A stretch of 64,000 nucleotides of DNA from Brachionus rotundiformis (GCA_016802295.1 JAESIW010000199.1:458095-522094); one strand, 5' to 3'; positions 22,401 through 32,777 are shown, counted from the first letter of the stretch. The notes: generated from the sequence alone by a model not told the origin. Made by a program: numbers and translations.

Positions 22401-23941
22401 CTTCAGCTTGACCAAGAATCTGATGACGAAAATGTGGCTGAAAATTTCCGCCTTTTGGTGGATGTTGGTGAAGAGATTGATCCTGATTTGATTGAGTGCT
22501 TGACTCGCGAGGTTTTGAATGAAAAGATAGCGGCAATGATCGACCGCCAAAACGAAGAGCTACCAGCGGAAATAGTTGACCAACCTCCTGTGGCATCTTT
22601 GCGAAAAAGTTTGGAATTTTTGGAAAAAAAGAAAGAAAAACCAGAATTTATTGAAGTATCTACACCAAAAGTTACACCACCTCAATCTCCCATACCTTTT
22701 AAAAATTCTGAACCAGAACCTGTCAGAAAAGAGCCTGAAATTCAGCTAATTCAGTTGATAAATGATGAAGAGAGTGAGTCTGTTTTAGAGGTTACTCTTG
22801 AGGAAAGTGAAAATGAGGCAGATTTGGACCAGATTATCAGCTCAAAGTCTATTATGATTCCGCCAACTCCCAGGGAAACTCCGCAACCAAGTCCCGAACC
22901 ACCTGAGACTCCATCTTTGTCTGAAAAAACTCCACCACCTCCGCAAATACACCAGCCTTCTCCTGCACCACAACCACGACCTGTTTTAATCGATTCAAGT
23001 ATTCAATGTGATCCTGAACCAAAGCCAGTGATAATTGAGAAAATAATTGAACAACCAAAGGTAGTAGAGTCCGAGTCGGAACTGACAAAATCAACCACCA
23101 CACTGTCCACAACTGACACTTCAACTACTATCGAAAGTGACAAAACTAAGAGCGAAAGTGACAGCTATTTTTCAGATGGTGCTTGGCTTTTGAGCAAAAG
23201 CGAAGGCGAAATTGTCAGATTCAACAATAATGGTAATATGCTCGGCACCCAAGGGTTTAAATTTATTAAAGTTTTTTTAAAGATTATGTGAACCTTGACT
23301 TGCAGGCAGCTACCAAAGGTATGATCCTGAATCCAAGACTGAAAAAACAATCAGACTTGGCCAGTAATAGCGACGGAGAAATTCAAATAGATAAACTTAA
23401 TTCAGATAACATAAGATCTTATGCAGGCATGAAGGCTCGTTCAGGAGTAAACGTGATTAGTGTGGAAAAAGAAAAAGGAGAAGTTGGCTCTGGATCGAGG
23501 CGTGGTAGCGAAAAAAGCGAGGGCGAAGTGATGAACCCAGCAATTGAATTAATGAATAAAAAAAATGATTTGATTAACCAAAGTCTGGCACATAAATCAA
23601 AAAGTAAAAAAATTGTCAGTCTAAGTGTGAGTCCAGAGAAAAAAAATGCCAAGAACAACATAAAAATAAAGCCGATTGTGAACGAAGTGCTAGTTAGGGA
23701 CTCGAATGATTTTGAGCGAAAAATAATTGCCTCTACGCCTGATACATCTTTGTTCTTGTCTAATCAATTAGCTAGTTCTAATCAAATTTTAAATGATAGT
23801 GATCTACAAAATGATAATTCAAATTTAAAAAAGTCATCTCAAAAGAATAGTATTCTGATTTCAACAAATTTCAGTTCTACCAAATTAGAAGATGATGATG
23901 ATGATACACTAAACAATACATCTGATTTAGATGAACATTAA
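19478..23941 (+). CDS. KIAA0586: TALPID3-like centriole/cilium protein, four exons
   Basis: Exons 19478-20730, 21389-21455, 21570-23232 and 23310-23941 join in phase to 3615 nt (1204 residues). The naive stops after 20730 and 23290 fall in introns with GT donors (GTAAGT at 20731, GTAATA at 23233). The protein is Ser/Lys-rich with an RS-like patch (KKRSKSRSRSKSK) and coiled coil near residues 340-415. The conserved middle is LSENRVLDWLEQEILKNFLL and LTREVLNEKIAAMIDRQ. A Pro-rich stretch follows (PPTPRETPQPSPEPPETPS), then SSIQCDPEP and acidic SEGE motifs. This order (WxEQE helix, EALxEKIAAM, Pro-rich, SEGE) is what I associate with TALPID3/KIAA0586, a distal centriole protein needed for ciliogenesis and Hedgehog signalling. 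The name rests on motif order, without an alignment; the gene model is firmer than the name. Confidence 0.68.
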
Positions 23942-24610
23942 TGATTAATTATTTTCTATGAGTGTTTTTATATAAAAAAGTATTGATAATAAAATTTAAT
24001 TTTTCTGTTTAAGATAGTTAAGTTAATTAAATTTTTTTATTTAATTGAAAAAAAATGGTTCAAAAAATATTAAAGTGTATTTTTATGTGTTATGTGCAAT
24101 CAATATTAAATAATTAAATTTAAACGAAAAAAAAAATCTTAAATTTTTAAAAAATAAACTTTATTTTAATAAAATAACATAAATTTCTTGAAAAAAATTG
24201 TTTTTTTTTAATTCTTAAATAAAGAATAACAACTTTAAAAATTCGTGATAGAACAAAAAACATTTTAAAATTTTGTTATTTTAAGTCAAATTTTTTTATT
24301 TAAAACTATTATTATAGTAATAAAACATTGTCTTATTGTGGTACAATAAACACCAAGCATCAATCCATAAAAAAATTCATAATTGATTTAAAATGTCTGT
24401 TAAGACAAATATAAAAATCGAATATATTAATTTAAAACTATTTCAAATATCCTCAGTTAATCCTTAATTAGGGATGACCTAAGTATCTGGAAGAGATCTT
24501 TGATAAAAATCAAAAAAATTTAATTTTTTTTTTGCCAAGCTAGTTTCCTTAATTTATTCTCAAATACAATTTTGTCTATTTTTTTTAATAAAATATGTAA
24601 ATTAAAAATT
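23942..24610. other. AT-rich intergenic stretch
   Basis: No gene recognised. From about 24612 the flank shared with tRNA-Val copies 4 and 5 begins. Confidence 0.5.
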
Positions 24611-24611
24611 T

Positions 24612-24679
24612 TTAAAATGAATGATCAATCAAGCATTGATTTTAAATAAAGAGATGACTTGGAAAAATTAGGTATATGA
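24612..24679 (+). repeat. Shared 5' flank of tRNA-Val copy 2
   Basis: ATGAATGATCAATCAAGCAT through GGTATATGA matches, with very few changes, the sequence upstream of tRNA-Val copies 4 and 5 (reverse strand, 30239-30315 and 33242-33318). The three tRNA genes were therefore copied together with their upstream DNA. Confidence 0.85.
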
Positions 24680-24752
24680 GCTTCGATGGTGTAGTGGTTA
24701 TCACATCTGCTTTACACGCAGAAGGTCGCGAGTTCGATCCTCGCTCGAAGTA
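24680..24752 (+). tRNA. tRNA-Val (UAC anticodon), copy 2
   Basis: Same 73-nt sequence as copy 1, anticodon TAC, followed by a T-run that would end polymerase III transcription. Its 5' flank is shared with copies 4 and 5. Confidence 0.95.
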
Positions 24753-25440
24753 CTTTTTTGATATTTCTTTATTATAATTCTTTTAAAATTTAAATTATTT
24801 ATTATTTTGAGTAATTATTTTTAGTATCTTAAAATAAAATCATGTTTTTGAAATTTAAATAAATCACAAAAAACATACATTTTGATATCGTTTTTGATTT
24901 ATCAAGATTTTTTTTTTTCAATTTTAAATTTTAATAATTTAAATTTATTGATTAGAAAAATTGTAGATATCAAAAAGTGCTCTTTGTTAAAATTTTTTTA
25001 AGTTATCTTTAAAAAAACATTTTCATTTCTGTTACTTTTGATATTTTTATTTATTATTCATAAATAATACTTCTTTTATCATTTTTTCAAATAATTAATT
25101 ATATTAAACGATAAAATATTCAAATCAAATCTTCTTATTTTTGTTTTTTCTGAAAACTTGTCTAATTTTATATCTAAATAGTTTATTTTGAATAAAAATC
25201 TAATTAAAAAAGCAAATATTTATTTTTTTTATTTTTTACATTAAGTTTTATATTTTAAAAATTAAAACAAAAAAATTTTATTTTGTTTAGTTAGTTAAAC
25301 GATTTTTAGCAATTTTTGCTTTCTTATATTTATTTTTTTTACAAACAACCTGTTTTGTTTATAAACTGGTAAAAACAACCTGAATGGTTTAATTTAATCT
25401 TTTCTTGATTAATTTCCTCGAAAATTTATTTTAATTATTT
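24753..25440. other. AT-rich intergenic stretch
   Basis: Extremely A/T-rich. No gene recognised. Confidence 0.5.
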
Positions 25441-25445
25441 ATCGA

Positions 25446-25580
25446 GTTACCAATACCGAAACGTGCCTTCGGCACAAATCAAGCTATTGGTGGTTAGACA
25501 GCCTTGGTAACCATCATTCTCAAATCTTCTTAAGAGGAATTTTTGAAGGTGATGTTACTAACTTAAAAAACTCTTTTAAG
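25446..25580 (+). ncRNA. Possible structured RNA with Sm-like site
   Basis: A GC-rich island stands out of very A/T-rich DNA. GTTACCAA (25446-25453) is complementary to TTGGTAAC (25504-25511), and overlapping ACCAATA is complementary to TATTGGT (25485-25491), so two alternative long-range stems compete. Inside is a tight hairpin GTGCC-TTC-GGCAC. Downstream CATCA...TGATG could close a second stem-loop that contains AATTTTTGA (25538-25546), which resembles an Sm-protein site. I could not match it to U1, U2, U4, U5, U6 or minor snRNAs, nor to a tRNA. A spliced-leader or other small nuclear RNA is one option; the strand is a guess based on the Sm-like word. Confidence 0.3.
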
Positions 25581-25911
25581 TGCAAATATTTTTTAATTTT
25601 ATTTTTTCTAATTAAAGATAATTAAAATTATAAAAAAAAGATCCATCGCCTCTCACTTCAACTTGTACAACTTCATTACCATTCTTGCATTCTAATTAGT
25701 CTTTGGCCATTAGCATGCTTCAAAATAAAACAAATTTTATAATGAGACTTTATTTTTACTAGGTGCCTATCTCAATTAAAAATTTGCATAGCAACTAAAA
25801 TTTGATTTTTGATTTCGAACACCTTATTTTGTTTATTCGTATAAATCACAGAAAAGCTCTCATTGTTTCCTTTTGATTTTAAGAAAAAAAAATCTTAAAA
25901 TTTGGCAAAAA

Positions 25912-26580
25912 ATGTCGGCCAAAGTTTTGCCCTTTTTGTTCGAAAAAAGATGGATGGTTAATTTAATTTTAATTTAAAAAAATCAATTAATCAATAAATG
26001 TAAATATGTATAGGTTAACTACAAGGAAGGAAACCAATTTTCTGAGCACGACAATTACAATGTGATACAGAATTTTGGTGAATACTTAGACTCGGTAAAA
26101 ACTATTCATTTTTATCTATTGATGAAGAATAATGCTCAAAAATTAAAGGGCTATGGGAGACGCTTTTTAGAGGACAGGATTCACAAGTCAAACAAAATTT
26201 TTCTTTCCAAGGAGCCATTTGCCAAGCGAGACACTTCAGCTGTGTCGATTAGATCGGAAAAAAGTGACAAGATGTCAAGTTTAAACCACAGATTTCCCAA
26301 AAGTCACCAAACTAAAGTCGTTTGTGCCAGCAATTTAAATTCCAAGTATGACTTGACTGATTATCTTTTGAAAAAGAAAAATTTCAAATCGGAAAACTCG
26401 TTAGCTTTTGAAAGCGATATTTACAAAGAAGCAAAATATCCACACTTGGTTGCTACTGAACCATACAAACAGTCATGGATTAGTCCTTGGAGATATTCGT
26501 ATAAAAAGCGAGACTACAGCAAGTGCAGTGAGCAGTTCAAACGTGTCAAGTCTTCTTGTGTAGATTTATCTAAATTTTAA
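25912..26580 (+). CDS. Unknown 203-residue protein, two exons
   Basis: Exon 1 (25912-25956, MSAKVLPFLFEKRWM) joins in phase across a 57-bp intron to 26014-26580, beginning VNYKEGNQFSEHDNYNVIQN. The naive ORF start at 26062 would drop this conserved-looking beginning. The product is basic, rich in Lys, Ser and Tyr, with a Trp/Tyr-rich C-terminal part (YKQSWISPWRYSYKKRDYSK). No membrane segment or known domain was recognised. The Trp/Pro/Tyr-rich short-repeat character resembles some axonemal microtubule-inner proteins, but that is only an impression. The donor GTTAAT is weak, so exon 1 is less certain than exon 2. Confidence 0.5.
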
Positions 26581-26747
26581 ATAATAAATGATAAATAATG
26601 ATATGTATTTAATTTTCTTTTTCAAAAATTTTAAACACTGTTGTATGGTTTCCAAGGAGCATTTTAAGGAAAATAAGAAAATATTTTTAAATATTGTTTC
26701 AAGATATTTTAAAAAATAAAAATTTTTTATGAAGAAATCATTCACCA

Positions 26748-26820
26748 GCTTCGATGGTGTAGTGGTTATCACATCTGCTTTACACGCAGAAGGTCGCGAG
26801 TTCGATCCTCGCTCGAAGTA
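26748..26820 (+). tRNA. tRNA-Val (UAC anticodon), copy 3
   Basis: Same 73-nt sequence with anticodon TAC. Its flanks are unlike those of the other copies. Its 3' end lies only 8 bp from the stop codon of the transposase-like fragment on the other strand. Confidence 0.95.
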
Positions 26821-26828
26821 CTTTTTGG

Positions 26829-27083
26829 TTATTTTTTAAGTCCAATATCACATTTTGTACATTGATACCATATTATATCTGCTTGCAATGTTTCTGTGGT
26901 TCCTTTTACAACCCAGTTATTTCCTTCAAATTTTCTTTCGAGGCATTTTTTAGCTTCTTCCAAGGAGCGAAAACTACAGAAAGGAAAATAACTTTTACCT
27001 TTTCCTCTTGTTTTTACTTTAGGATTAGCTCCAAAGGCTTGATCTTGAGATATGTTATTAGGAATTTCTTCAATTAAAGACAT
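26829..27083 (-). pseudogene. MULE/FLYWCH-type zinc-finger fragment
   Basis: This 84-codon minus-strand frame (MSLIEEIPNNISQDQAFGAN to WYQCTKCDIGLKK) resembles the N-terminal DNA-binding part of Mutator-like transposases: a basic segment, FCSFRSLEEAKKCLERKF, then W..KGTTE...WYQCTKC with a CX2C pair. It stops right after the first pair, so the rest of the finger and the catalytic domain are missing. A promoter and separate small function cannot be excluded. It abuts tRNA-Val copy 3. I read it as a transposase remnant. Confidence 0.45.
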
Positions 27084-27912
27084 TTTCTTTAAATTCCCGA
27101 GTTATTTTTAAGATTTATATATTTATTTTATAAATTATATCGAACTAGAGACAAGGCTACATTGGTATATATAAAAGTAAAATCAAAAGTGTTTATTTGA
27201 TAAACAAAACAAGAAAGATAAAAAAAATTTTAAAGTGTCAATTTTTTTGATCATTATAGGTTTAATTAATAAATAATTTAGGTTTTTTTGATTGTATAAG
27301 AGATTCTTTTCAATCAATTATGTAAAATAGTGATCAATTTAAATGTAATTGACATTAATTACAAAAACAAACTAAAATAATTTATTTTGTTCCTAATTCA
27401 GTATTTTAGTTTTTAGATTTCATATTATTGTTATTTAAAAATATTATACGCGATTTTTTATATTATTCACAAACATATATTAATTTAATCATTAAGAGGT
27501 TGATTTAAAAATTTGGGAATTTTTTTTAATTGGTGGTAGTAATCGTAGTAGTTACTGCGGTAAATCAGCACAAGTTTTGGAACTTTTTTTAACTATTACC
27601 AATATTAGAAAAAATTAATAATTTTAGTAAAAAAAGTTTATTAAAGTTATTAAATAAATTGGAATTTCATAACACCAAAATACTAATGGCTAACATAAAT
27701 TGGAATCGTCTTTAAGAAACAATCTTTAAGAATAAATGTGAAAATTAGATAATTGAAATCATTTTAAATTTTCAAAATTCATATTTTACCAAGTAAAAAT
27801 TGAATAAAAATATCAAAACCCAAATGGATAACTGAGATTCGCTTTTAGCTTAAAAAAATGGTAAGACAGACTTGTTCAGGTAATAGACTGTATTAAAAAA
27901 TAAAAGTTAAAT
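27084..27912. other. AT-rich intergenic stretch
   Basis: No gene or RNA recognised. Confidence 0.5.
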
Positions 27913-27914
27913 TA

Positions 27915-28133
27915 CCGTAATGCCTTGCCCCCTAATGCATTGCACTTTAAAACAGAATTCTGGATTTTAATGCTGCATTTAAACCCACTTTTTTTTCCAG
28001 ATACGCTGCGACTAAAAATGCTGCAGTTAATGTCAAAATTTGGTATAAATGCCACATTAAATAAGTAAAAAAAATAAAAAATAATAAAAATAAAAATTAA
28101 TAATAAAAAATTTTATTATTTTTCACATATTTA
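27915..28133 (+). mobile_element. Truncated copy of the foldback MITE
   Basis: Begins CCGTAATGCCTTGCCCCC after a TA and follows the left arm and centre of the element at 1693-2073, with several base changes and small indels. It breaks off about 15 bp into the right arm (ACATATTTAAT), so it can no longer fold into the long hairpin. Confidence 0.85.
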
Positions 28134-28633
28134 ATTTAATTTAATTGTATGTTAATAAGGATAACTAAGGATTCGGACAAGATAATTAAGATAAGTTTTT
28201 AAAATTGTCTAGGTGAGTCATTATCAAAATTTGACATAATCCCAATTAAAAGATAAAAAGTACATTTATTAAACGCGATTAGAATAATTAAACATTGATA
28301 TTTATAACTAATATTTATAAAAAATCCACTTTATTTAGATAAAAATTTGAATATTTTAGAATTTAAATTAAGATACCAGTCTTCAGATTGTGTCAAAAAG
28401 CTCTTGGACATGTACACTTTATTTTTCCTCTTTCTTTTCTCATGGTCAATATCTAAATTATGAATTACAATTAAAACATAAATCATAAATTTAAGTCAAT
28501 TATACTCATCACTCAAATATCTTAATATCTAGTTCTTTAATAAGATATAATTTTCTAAATTATTCAAATAAAAAGCATATATTTTTAAAAAAATATAAAA
28601 AATCTAATATTAATTATGCGATTGTTTAACTTT
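28134..28633. other. AT-rich intergenic stretch
   Basis: Nothing recognised. It holds no sequence encoding the C-terminal half of the adjacent transposase. Confidence 0.45.
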
Positions 28634-29626
28634 TTAAACAAAATTTACAATATTAGGAATCCCTATGTTATTGAACTGCTGAGTTGATTCTTCATTTGAC
28701 ACTGGAGCTTTGTATAAGCCAGAAAGACCAAATAACTGTATATGTTTCCATATATTTTGGGTGAGATGGAAAAAGCACGCTTTTATATTTGATTGTGTAA
28801 AAACAGAACGTCCGGCATTCATTGCACCTTTTTCAAAATCCGTCATAATTGTTCTTGGTTTAAGATATGGTTTAATTTCTAAAAGCTTTTCGTAAACCCT
28901 GGTGTAGGAAATCTCTGACATGTCTTCAAGCAAGCAAAATACTAATGGAAATGATTTGTCAGTAGTTTTAGCATGAATATTCCATGATTGGGTGAATAAA
29001 AGTGGAGGTGTTCTAAAAGTCCTATCCGCAAACCATTCTCGCGATTCAGATAGTGCTTGAAGACTATTGTCTGTGGCAAAGATTATAATCCGGGATTCTT
29101 CTTCTTCGCCGTCAAGAGAATCCCACAATAGAAATCGTTCACCACGTGCAGTAAATTTTAAATCTTCCGGAATCCTTAGGTTAATTAAATGCTCTGAATC
29201 TGTGGTATAAATTGAATTCTTCTTCCGATTTCTGTTGATTGTTCTTGTAAGTGCGCTATCAGTTGGCATCAGAGACAAGATTTCTAATGGAAGTCCACGT
29301 GTTTCTGTATTTACAATTGTCGATGGTGCACTTCGAGAATTGGTTGCTGATTCTTTTATACTTGATGAAATAACAGCGGCTCTGATGGTGTTTTCGTTGC
29401 CTATTTGGTGGCCAAAATGGGTAGTTGGTTGTTTGATGATGGTGTTTTCAAATGTTTTTATGATTGCTAAGCAACCAGAAGATTCGTTCTCACAACAAAT
29501 CCATGATTTATATCCTGTTATCTTCGATTCATACTTAAATCGATACTTTTCTCCTAAATAACCAATACAAGGTTTCCCTTTAGTGGTTTTAAACTCGATA
29601 AAAATATTATCTTGACTTCGAGACAT
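28634..29626 (-). pseudogene. FLYWCH zinc finger plus MULE transposase, C-terminally truncated
   Basis: 330 codons on the minus strand. The N-terminus is a FLYWCH-type finger (YRFKYESKITGYKSWICCEN, then C and FGH ligands). A linker follows, then the start of a Mutator-like transposase core: WFADRTFRTPPLLFTQSW with the first catalytic Asp, and IMTDFEKGAMNA with the second, then ACFFHLTQNIWKHIQ. The frame ends at IGIPNIVNFV, before the segment with the third acidic residue that the copy at 57.4 kb still has (GLPRTNNNVESWH). It therefore cannot be a complete transposase. The upstream side (29740-29837) carries seven 14-15 bp repeats that look like the element's own subterminal binding sites. Confidence 0.8.
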
Positions 29627-29739
29627 ATCAATTATATTAATAACAAATGAAATCAGGCGACAAATGGATTTGTTTTTATATTATATGAGGCATTATGACT
29701 TATCTATGTATGTAGAAAAGGTATTATTAAAATAAAAAT

Positions 29740-29837
29740 TGTCGGATGGTGATTTGTCGGATAAGGCACTATCGGATAGTAATCTGTCGGATATGACTGA
29801 TCGGAAATGACTTGTCGGAAGTGACTTTGTCGGATAG
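29740..29837. repeat. Seven TCGGA repeats at 14-15 bp spacing
   Basis: TCGG occurs at 29742, 29757, 29772, 29787, 29801, 29815 and 29830. The unit is about TGTCGGATAGTGACT. It lies just 5' of the MULE transposase gene, where such elements carry subterminal repeats bound by the transposase. Confidence 0.85.
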
Positions 29838-30147
29838 GTCTGCCAGCCCTACATAGATGAGAGAGAATAAATAAAAACTTTATTTTTTTTAAATTTTATT
29901 TAATTTTACTTTACTTAACAAATTTATTTAAACTTTACAGTTATTCTCGTAAATTACTAAAGAAAAAATAAAATATCAGTAAATTTTGAGATTTCTTTGT
30001 TTTATTCATTTTTTTACAAATTTTCGTATAAGAAAGTAATTCTATAGATTTCTGTGTTTTACATTTTTACGATAACATATGTTTGATTTATGATATTAAA
30101 TAAAATTTTTTGAATTTTGTATCAACATTCTTAATATCTAATTAAAT

Positions 30148-30315
30148 AAAAATATCTTAAAAAAATACTTCGAGCGAGGATCGAACTCGCGACCTTCTGC
30201 GTGTAAAGCAGATGTGATAACCACTACACCATCGAAGCTCATATACTCAATTTTTCCAAGTCATCTCTTAATTTAAAATCAATGCTTGATTGATCATTCA
30301 TTTAAAATTGAATTA
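30148..30315 (-). repeat. 168-bp direct repeat, downstream of GH81 copy B
   Basis: Nearly identical to 33151-33318 and in the same orientation, 3003 bp apart. Contains tRNA-Val copy 4 plus its 5' flank. Confidence 0.9.
30166..30238 (-). tRNA. tRNA-Val (UAC anticodon), copy 4
   Basis: Reverse complement of the same 73-nt tRNA, anticodon TAC. It lies 195 bp beyond the stop of GH81 copy B. Confidence 0.95.
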
Positions 30316-30385
30316 TAGTTTTTTAATTTTCATAATTATATTTGTATCAATACCAGGAAAAAATTAACAGTTTATTCAGAATTTA

Positions 30386-30415
<30 letters not shown>
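30386..30415. repeat. (AAAT)n microsatellite
   Basis: About seven AAAT units just downstream of GH81 copy B. Confidence 0.8.
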
Positions 30416-30417
<2 letters not shown>

Positions 30418-30432
30418 AGTTGAAAAAATAAC

Positions 30433-32739
30433 TTAAATTGGTATTAAATTGCCATTGATGCACTGAAATAGCGCTGGGTCATAGCAAGGTACACCCTGGG
30501 TGATTGAGATAAGATTGATGCAAGCCTTCAATGGTTTTGGACACATATTTCCACCAAAAAAGCAAGTTGCTGTCTGAGGGTCATAGCATCCAACTAGTGA
30601 ACCAGCCAAATTATGACATCCAAACAAAGTGGTTCCACATGCTGGATCTGGCTTACCAATATCGACCAAATCACTGCAGCCAAAACCAGAGCAAAATGTT
30701 GTTGTCGAGGTTGTGGAACTAGATGTTCCAGTCACTTGACCAGTGCCACCACTTGGTGAACCACCAACGAAGTAATAAAAGTACAATGTGTTGGTTCGAG
30801 TATTTCCATTGTCATAAGCAGTTAATCCATGAATTTCACCTGCTAAGCCTGGTCTATTTGGATCAACAATTGCATCAGCCATTAGCAAAAATCCTTTCCA
30901 ACCTTCTTCAATGCTTCCGCTGGTCAATGGCTTGCTCCAAATAGGTCGTGTTTCGGTTAACCAGTCTCTCTTCAAATGACTTGGAGTGATTTCAGTAAAT
31001 GGCAACATTTGAATGCCATAAATAAACTCCACATTGGCTCCGAACCAAGTGGCATAATCGACCTTAGTCTCCCATAAAATACCGACTACTCCATTTTTGG
31101 AGAATGGTTCAGAGTAAATTTCCGAGTTTTTCTTTATTTGCCAGTAGACAAGTGTGGCATGAATTTCACTACTTAGCAAGTAGTCACCTAAATCTTCCAA
31201 TGTTTGATTGCCAGTTATTTTGCCTAGCTCACGCACTGCAAAATAAGCATTAATAGCTTCAGAGGTTGACTCTTGATTCTTTGAATCAGCAAACTCAAAC
31301 AAACCAGATGCATACGAATGGCCTAAGAATGGATCTTTGTTTCTTGGTCTACAAGGCAACTCTTTGAACAAACAAGAACCAGAATAATCAGACAAAATTA
31401 GATTGAAGTGTTCTTTTCTGCTGTTGTAATAGTCAGGATAGTATTTGGCAAGTGTGGCTGCAGCGTAGACAAAATAGCCAAAGTGAAAGTGATGATCATT
31501 GTAGTAATAAATGCCAAAGTCTTCTTCGACCGAACCAACACTTTGTCTTGATACAATACCGCCCCATGTAGGTTCATAGACCAATGCTGGCTTGTTATCA
31601 TCAATACCGAACCAGTACGAGTCCAATTCAGTCACAAGAGTGTTTCTGAGCTTTTCTTTGCTTTGATAGTCTTTGACCAAATCGGCTATTTCAATCAATC
31701 GAGCTGTTCTGGCAAGTTCTTTGCCACCAAAGTATGGATCTTTGGAAGTGATTTGTAAATTGATGTCACTTTTCAAAGCATCTAAAATTTTCTCTTTTTT
31801 TTCATCAGTGTCTACAGCAGCAGTGTTGTCTGGTTTTGGATAAAGTGGTAGTTTGTACGAATAGCCTTGTCCTTTGGAAAGTATATAATTTCCTTTTATA
31901 CCTTTAGCATTGGCTCCTGAAATAAGTGTAGTTTGTTGTGGATTGACTACATGCGGAAGCAAGTAGTACAAACCTTGGGCATTGTAGTCCACTTTAATTT
32001 GCACTTTTTGCTCATTTCGGTCAACTGAATAGCTCACTTGACCATTTGTAATCAACGAGTCATGTTGATTTATCAAATTTTGTTCTCCTATTTGACTGGT
32101 AATGATGGAAATTTTAATCCAGCCAGTGTACACAGAGCCTGATATATCAGAGTTTCCTTTGGTCCAAGTGATTTTCTTTTCACTTTGAATTAACCACACT
32201 TGGTTGTTGTTCATTGATACTTTTATTGCCCGATCAGAAAGAGTCTCAAATGTTAGAATGGCGTGAATTGTGGTCAAAACTGGACTAACAGAATTCAAAT
32301 TGACAATTACACTGGCATAGCCTCGAGTCACTTGAACTGAAAATTTGTCACCAAAATTTACTTTGGCGCCCAGACTGAAAAAATCAGCATTCACTGTTGA
32401 CTCGTCTATTTTTGGTGCTGGAAAGTTTTCGCGAACTGACAAGATCCAGTTTGCCAAGAAAACTTCCAATGTGTATGCATTTTGATTGACTATTTGAGAT
32501 GGATAGCATAAGGTAAAACCTTGTCTGCTAGCTTTGATCATATATGGATAAGTGTGAATCGGATTTTCTCCTGAACCGACTAGCCAGTTTTGGAACCATG
32601 CATTGGTCGGTGTGTATTTGTTTGCAGTAGATGCAGTTCTAGGCAGGACTTGATGCTCAACTGTGCTTGGAAATACACCAAACGAGCTGGCTAGACCAAG
32701 ACTCAATGAAATAAATACCAAGTTTAATATTTTTTTCAT
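30433..32739 (-). CDS. GH81 endo-1,3-beta-glucanase with cysteine-rich binding module, copy B
   Basis: 768 codons, no intron, signal peptide MKKILNLVFISLSLGLASS. The catalytic part is as in copy A (YYNDHHFHFGY, NQESTSEAIN), with visible differences SDISGS, KPLTSG and GGSPSGG. After GGTGQVT comes a Ser/Thr linker (GTSSSTTSTTTF), then a module of about 85 residues with ten cysteines and a repeated CYDP...C pattern (GCYDPQTATC, PCYDPALFQC). This resembles the CBM52-type glucan-binding modules at the end of fungal GH81 enzymes; I could not align it. The predicted role is secreted digestion of beta-1,3-glucan from algae or fungi. The gene sits between two direct repeats, each with a tRNA-Val. Copies A and B are in opposite orientation. 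About 35 bp of 5' flank are also shared. Confidence 0.93.
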   Translation of the reverse strand: MKKILNLVFISLSLGLASSFGVFPSTVEHQVLPRTASTANKYTPTNAWFQNWLVGSGENPIHTYPYMIKASRQGFTLCYPSQIVNQNAYTLEVFLANWILSVRENFPAPKIDESTVNADFFSLGAKVNFGDKFSVQVTRGYASVIVNLNSVSPVLTTIHAILTFETLSDRAIKVSMNNNQVWLIQSEKKITWTKGNSDISGSVYTGWIKISIITSQIGEQNLINQHDSLITNGQVSYSVDRNEQKVQIKVDYNAQGLYYLLPHVVNPQQTTLISGANAKGIKGNYILSKGQGYSYKLPLYPKPDNTAAVDTDEKKEKILDALKSDINLQITSKDPYFGGKELARTARLIEIADLVKDYQSKEKLRNTLVTELDSYWFGIDDNKPALVYEPTWGGIVSRQSVGSVEEDFGIYYYNDHHFHFGYFVYAAATLAKYYPDYYNSRKEHFNLILSDYSGSCLFKELPCRPRNKDPFLGHSYASGLFEFADSKNQESTSEAINAYFAVRELGKITGNQTLEDLGDYLLSSEIHATLVYWQIKKNSEIYSEPFSKNGVVGILWETKVDYATWFGANVEFIYGIQMLPFTEITPSHLKRDWLTETRPIWSKPLTSGSIEEGWKGFLLMADAIVDPNRPGLAGEIHGLTAYDNGNTRTNTLYFYYFVGGSPSGGTGQVTGTSSSTTSTTTFCSGFGCSDLVDIGKPDPACGTTLFGCHNLAGSLVGCYDPQTATCFFGGNMCPKPLKACINLISITQGVPCYDPALFQCINGNLIPI

Positions 32740-32777
32740 TTATAGTTTATCAATTTTAATTTAATAAAGCTAATAAA

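Noticed and set aside
23233..23309. Frameshift between two long frames at 23.2 kb as a disrupted gene
   Set aside because: A GT-AG intron of 77 bp joins both frames in phase, so the TALPID3-like gene is intact.
25446..25511. tRNA or U6-like RNA reading of the GC-rich island
   Set aside because: No acceptor/anticodon/T-arm geometry, and the GTGCCTTCGGCAC hairpin is the only resemblance to U6; the rest does not match.
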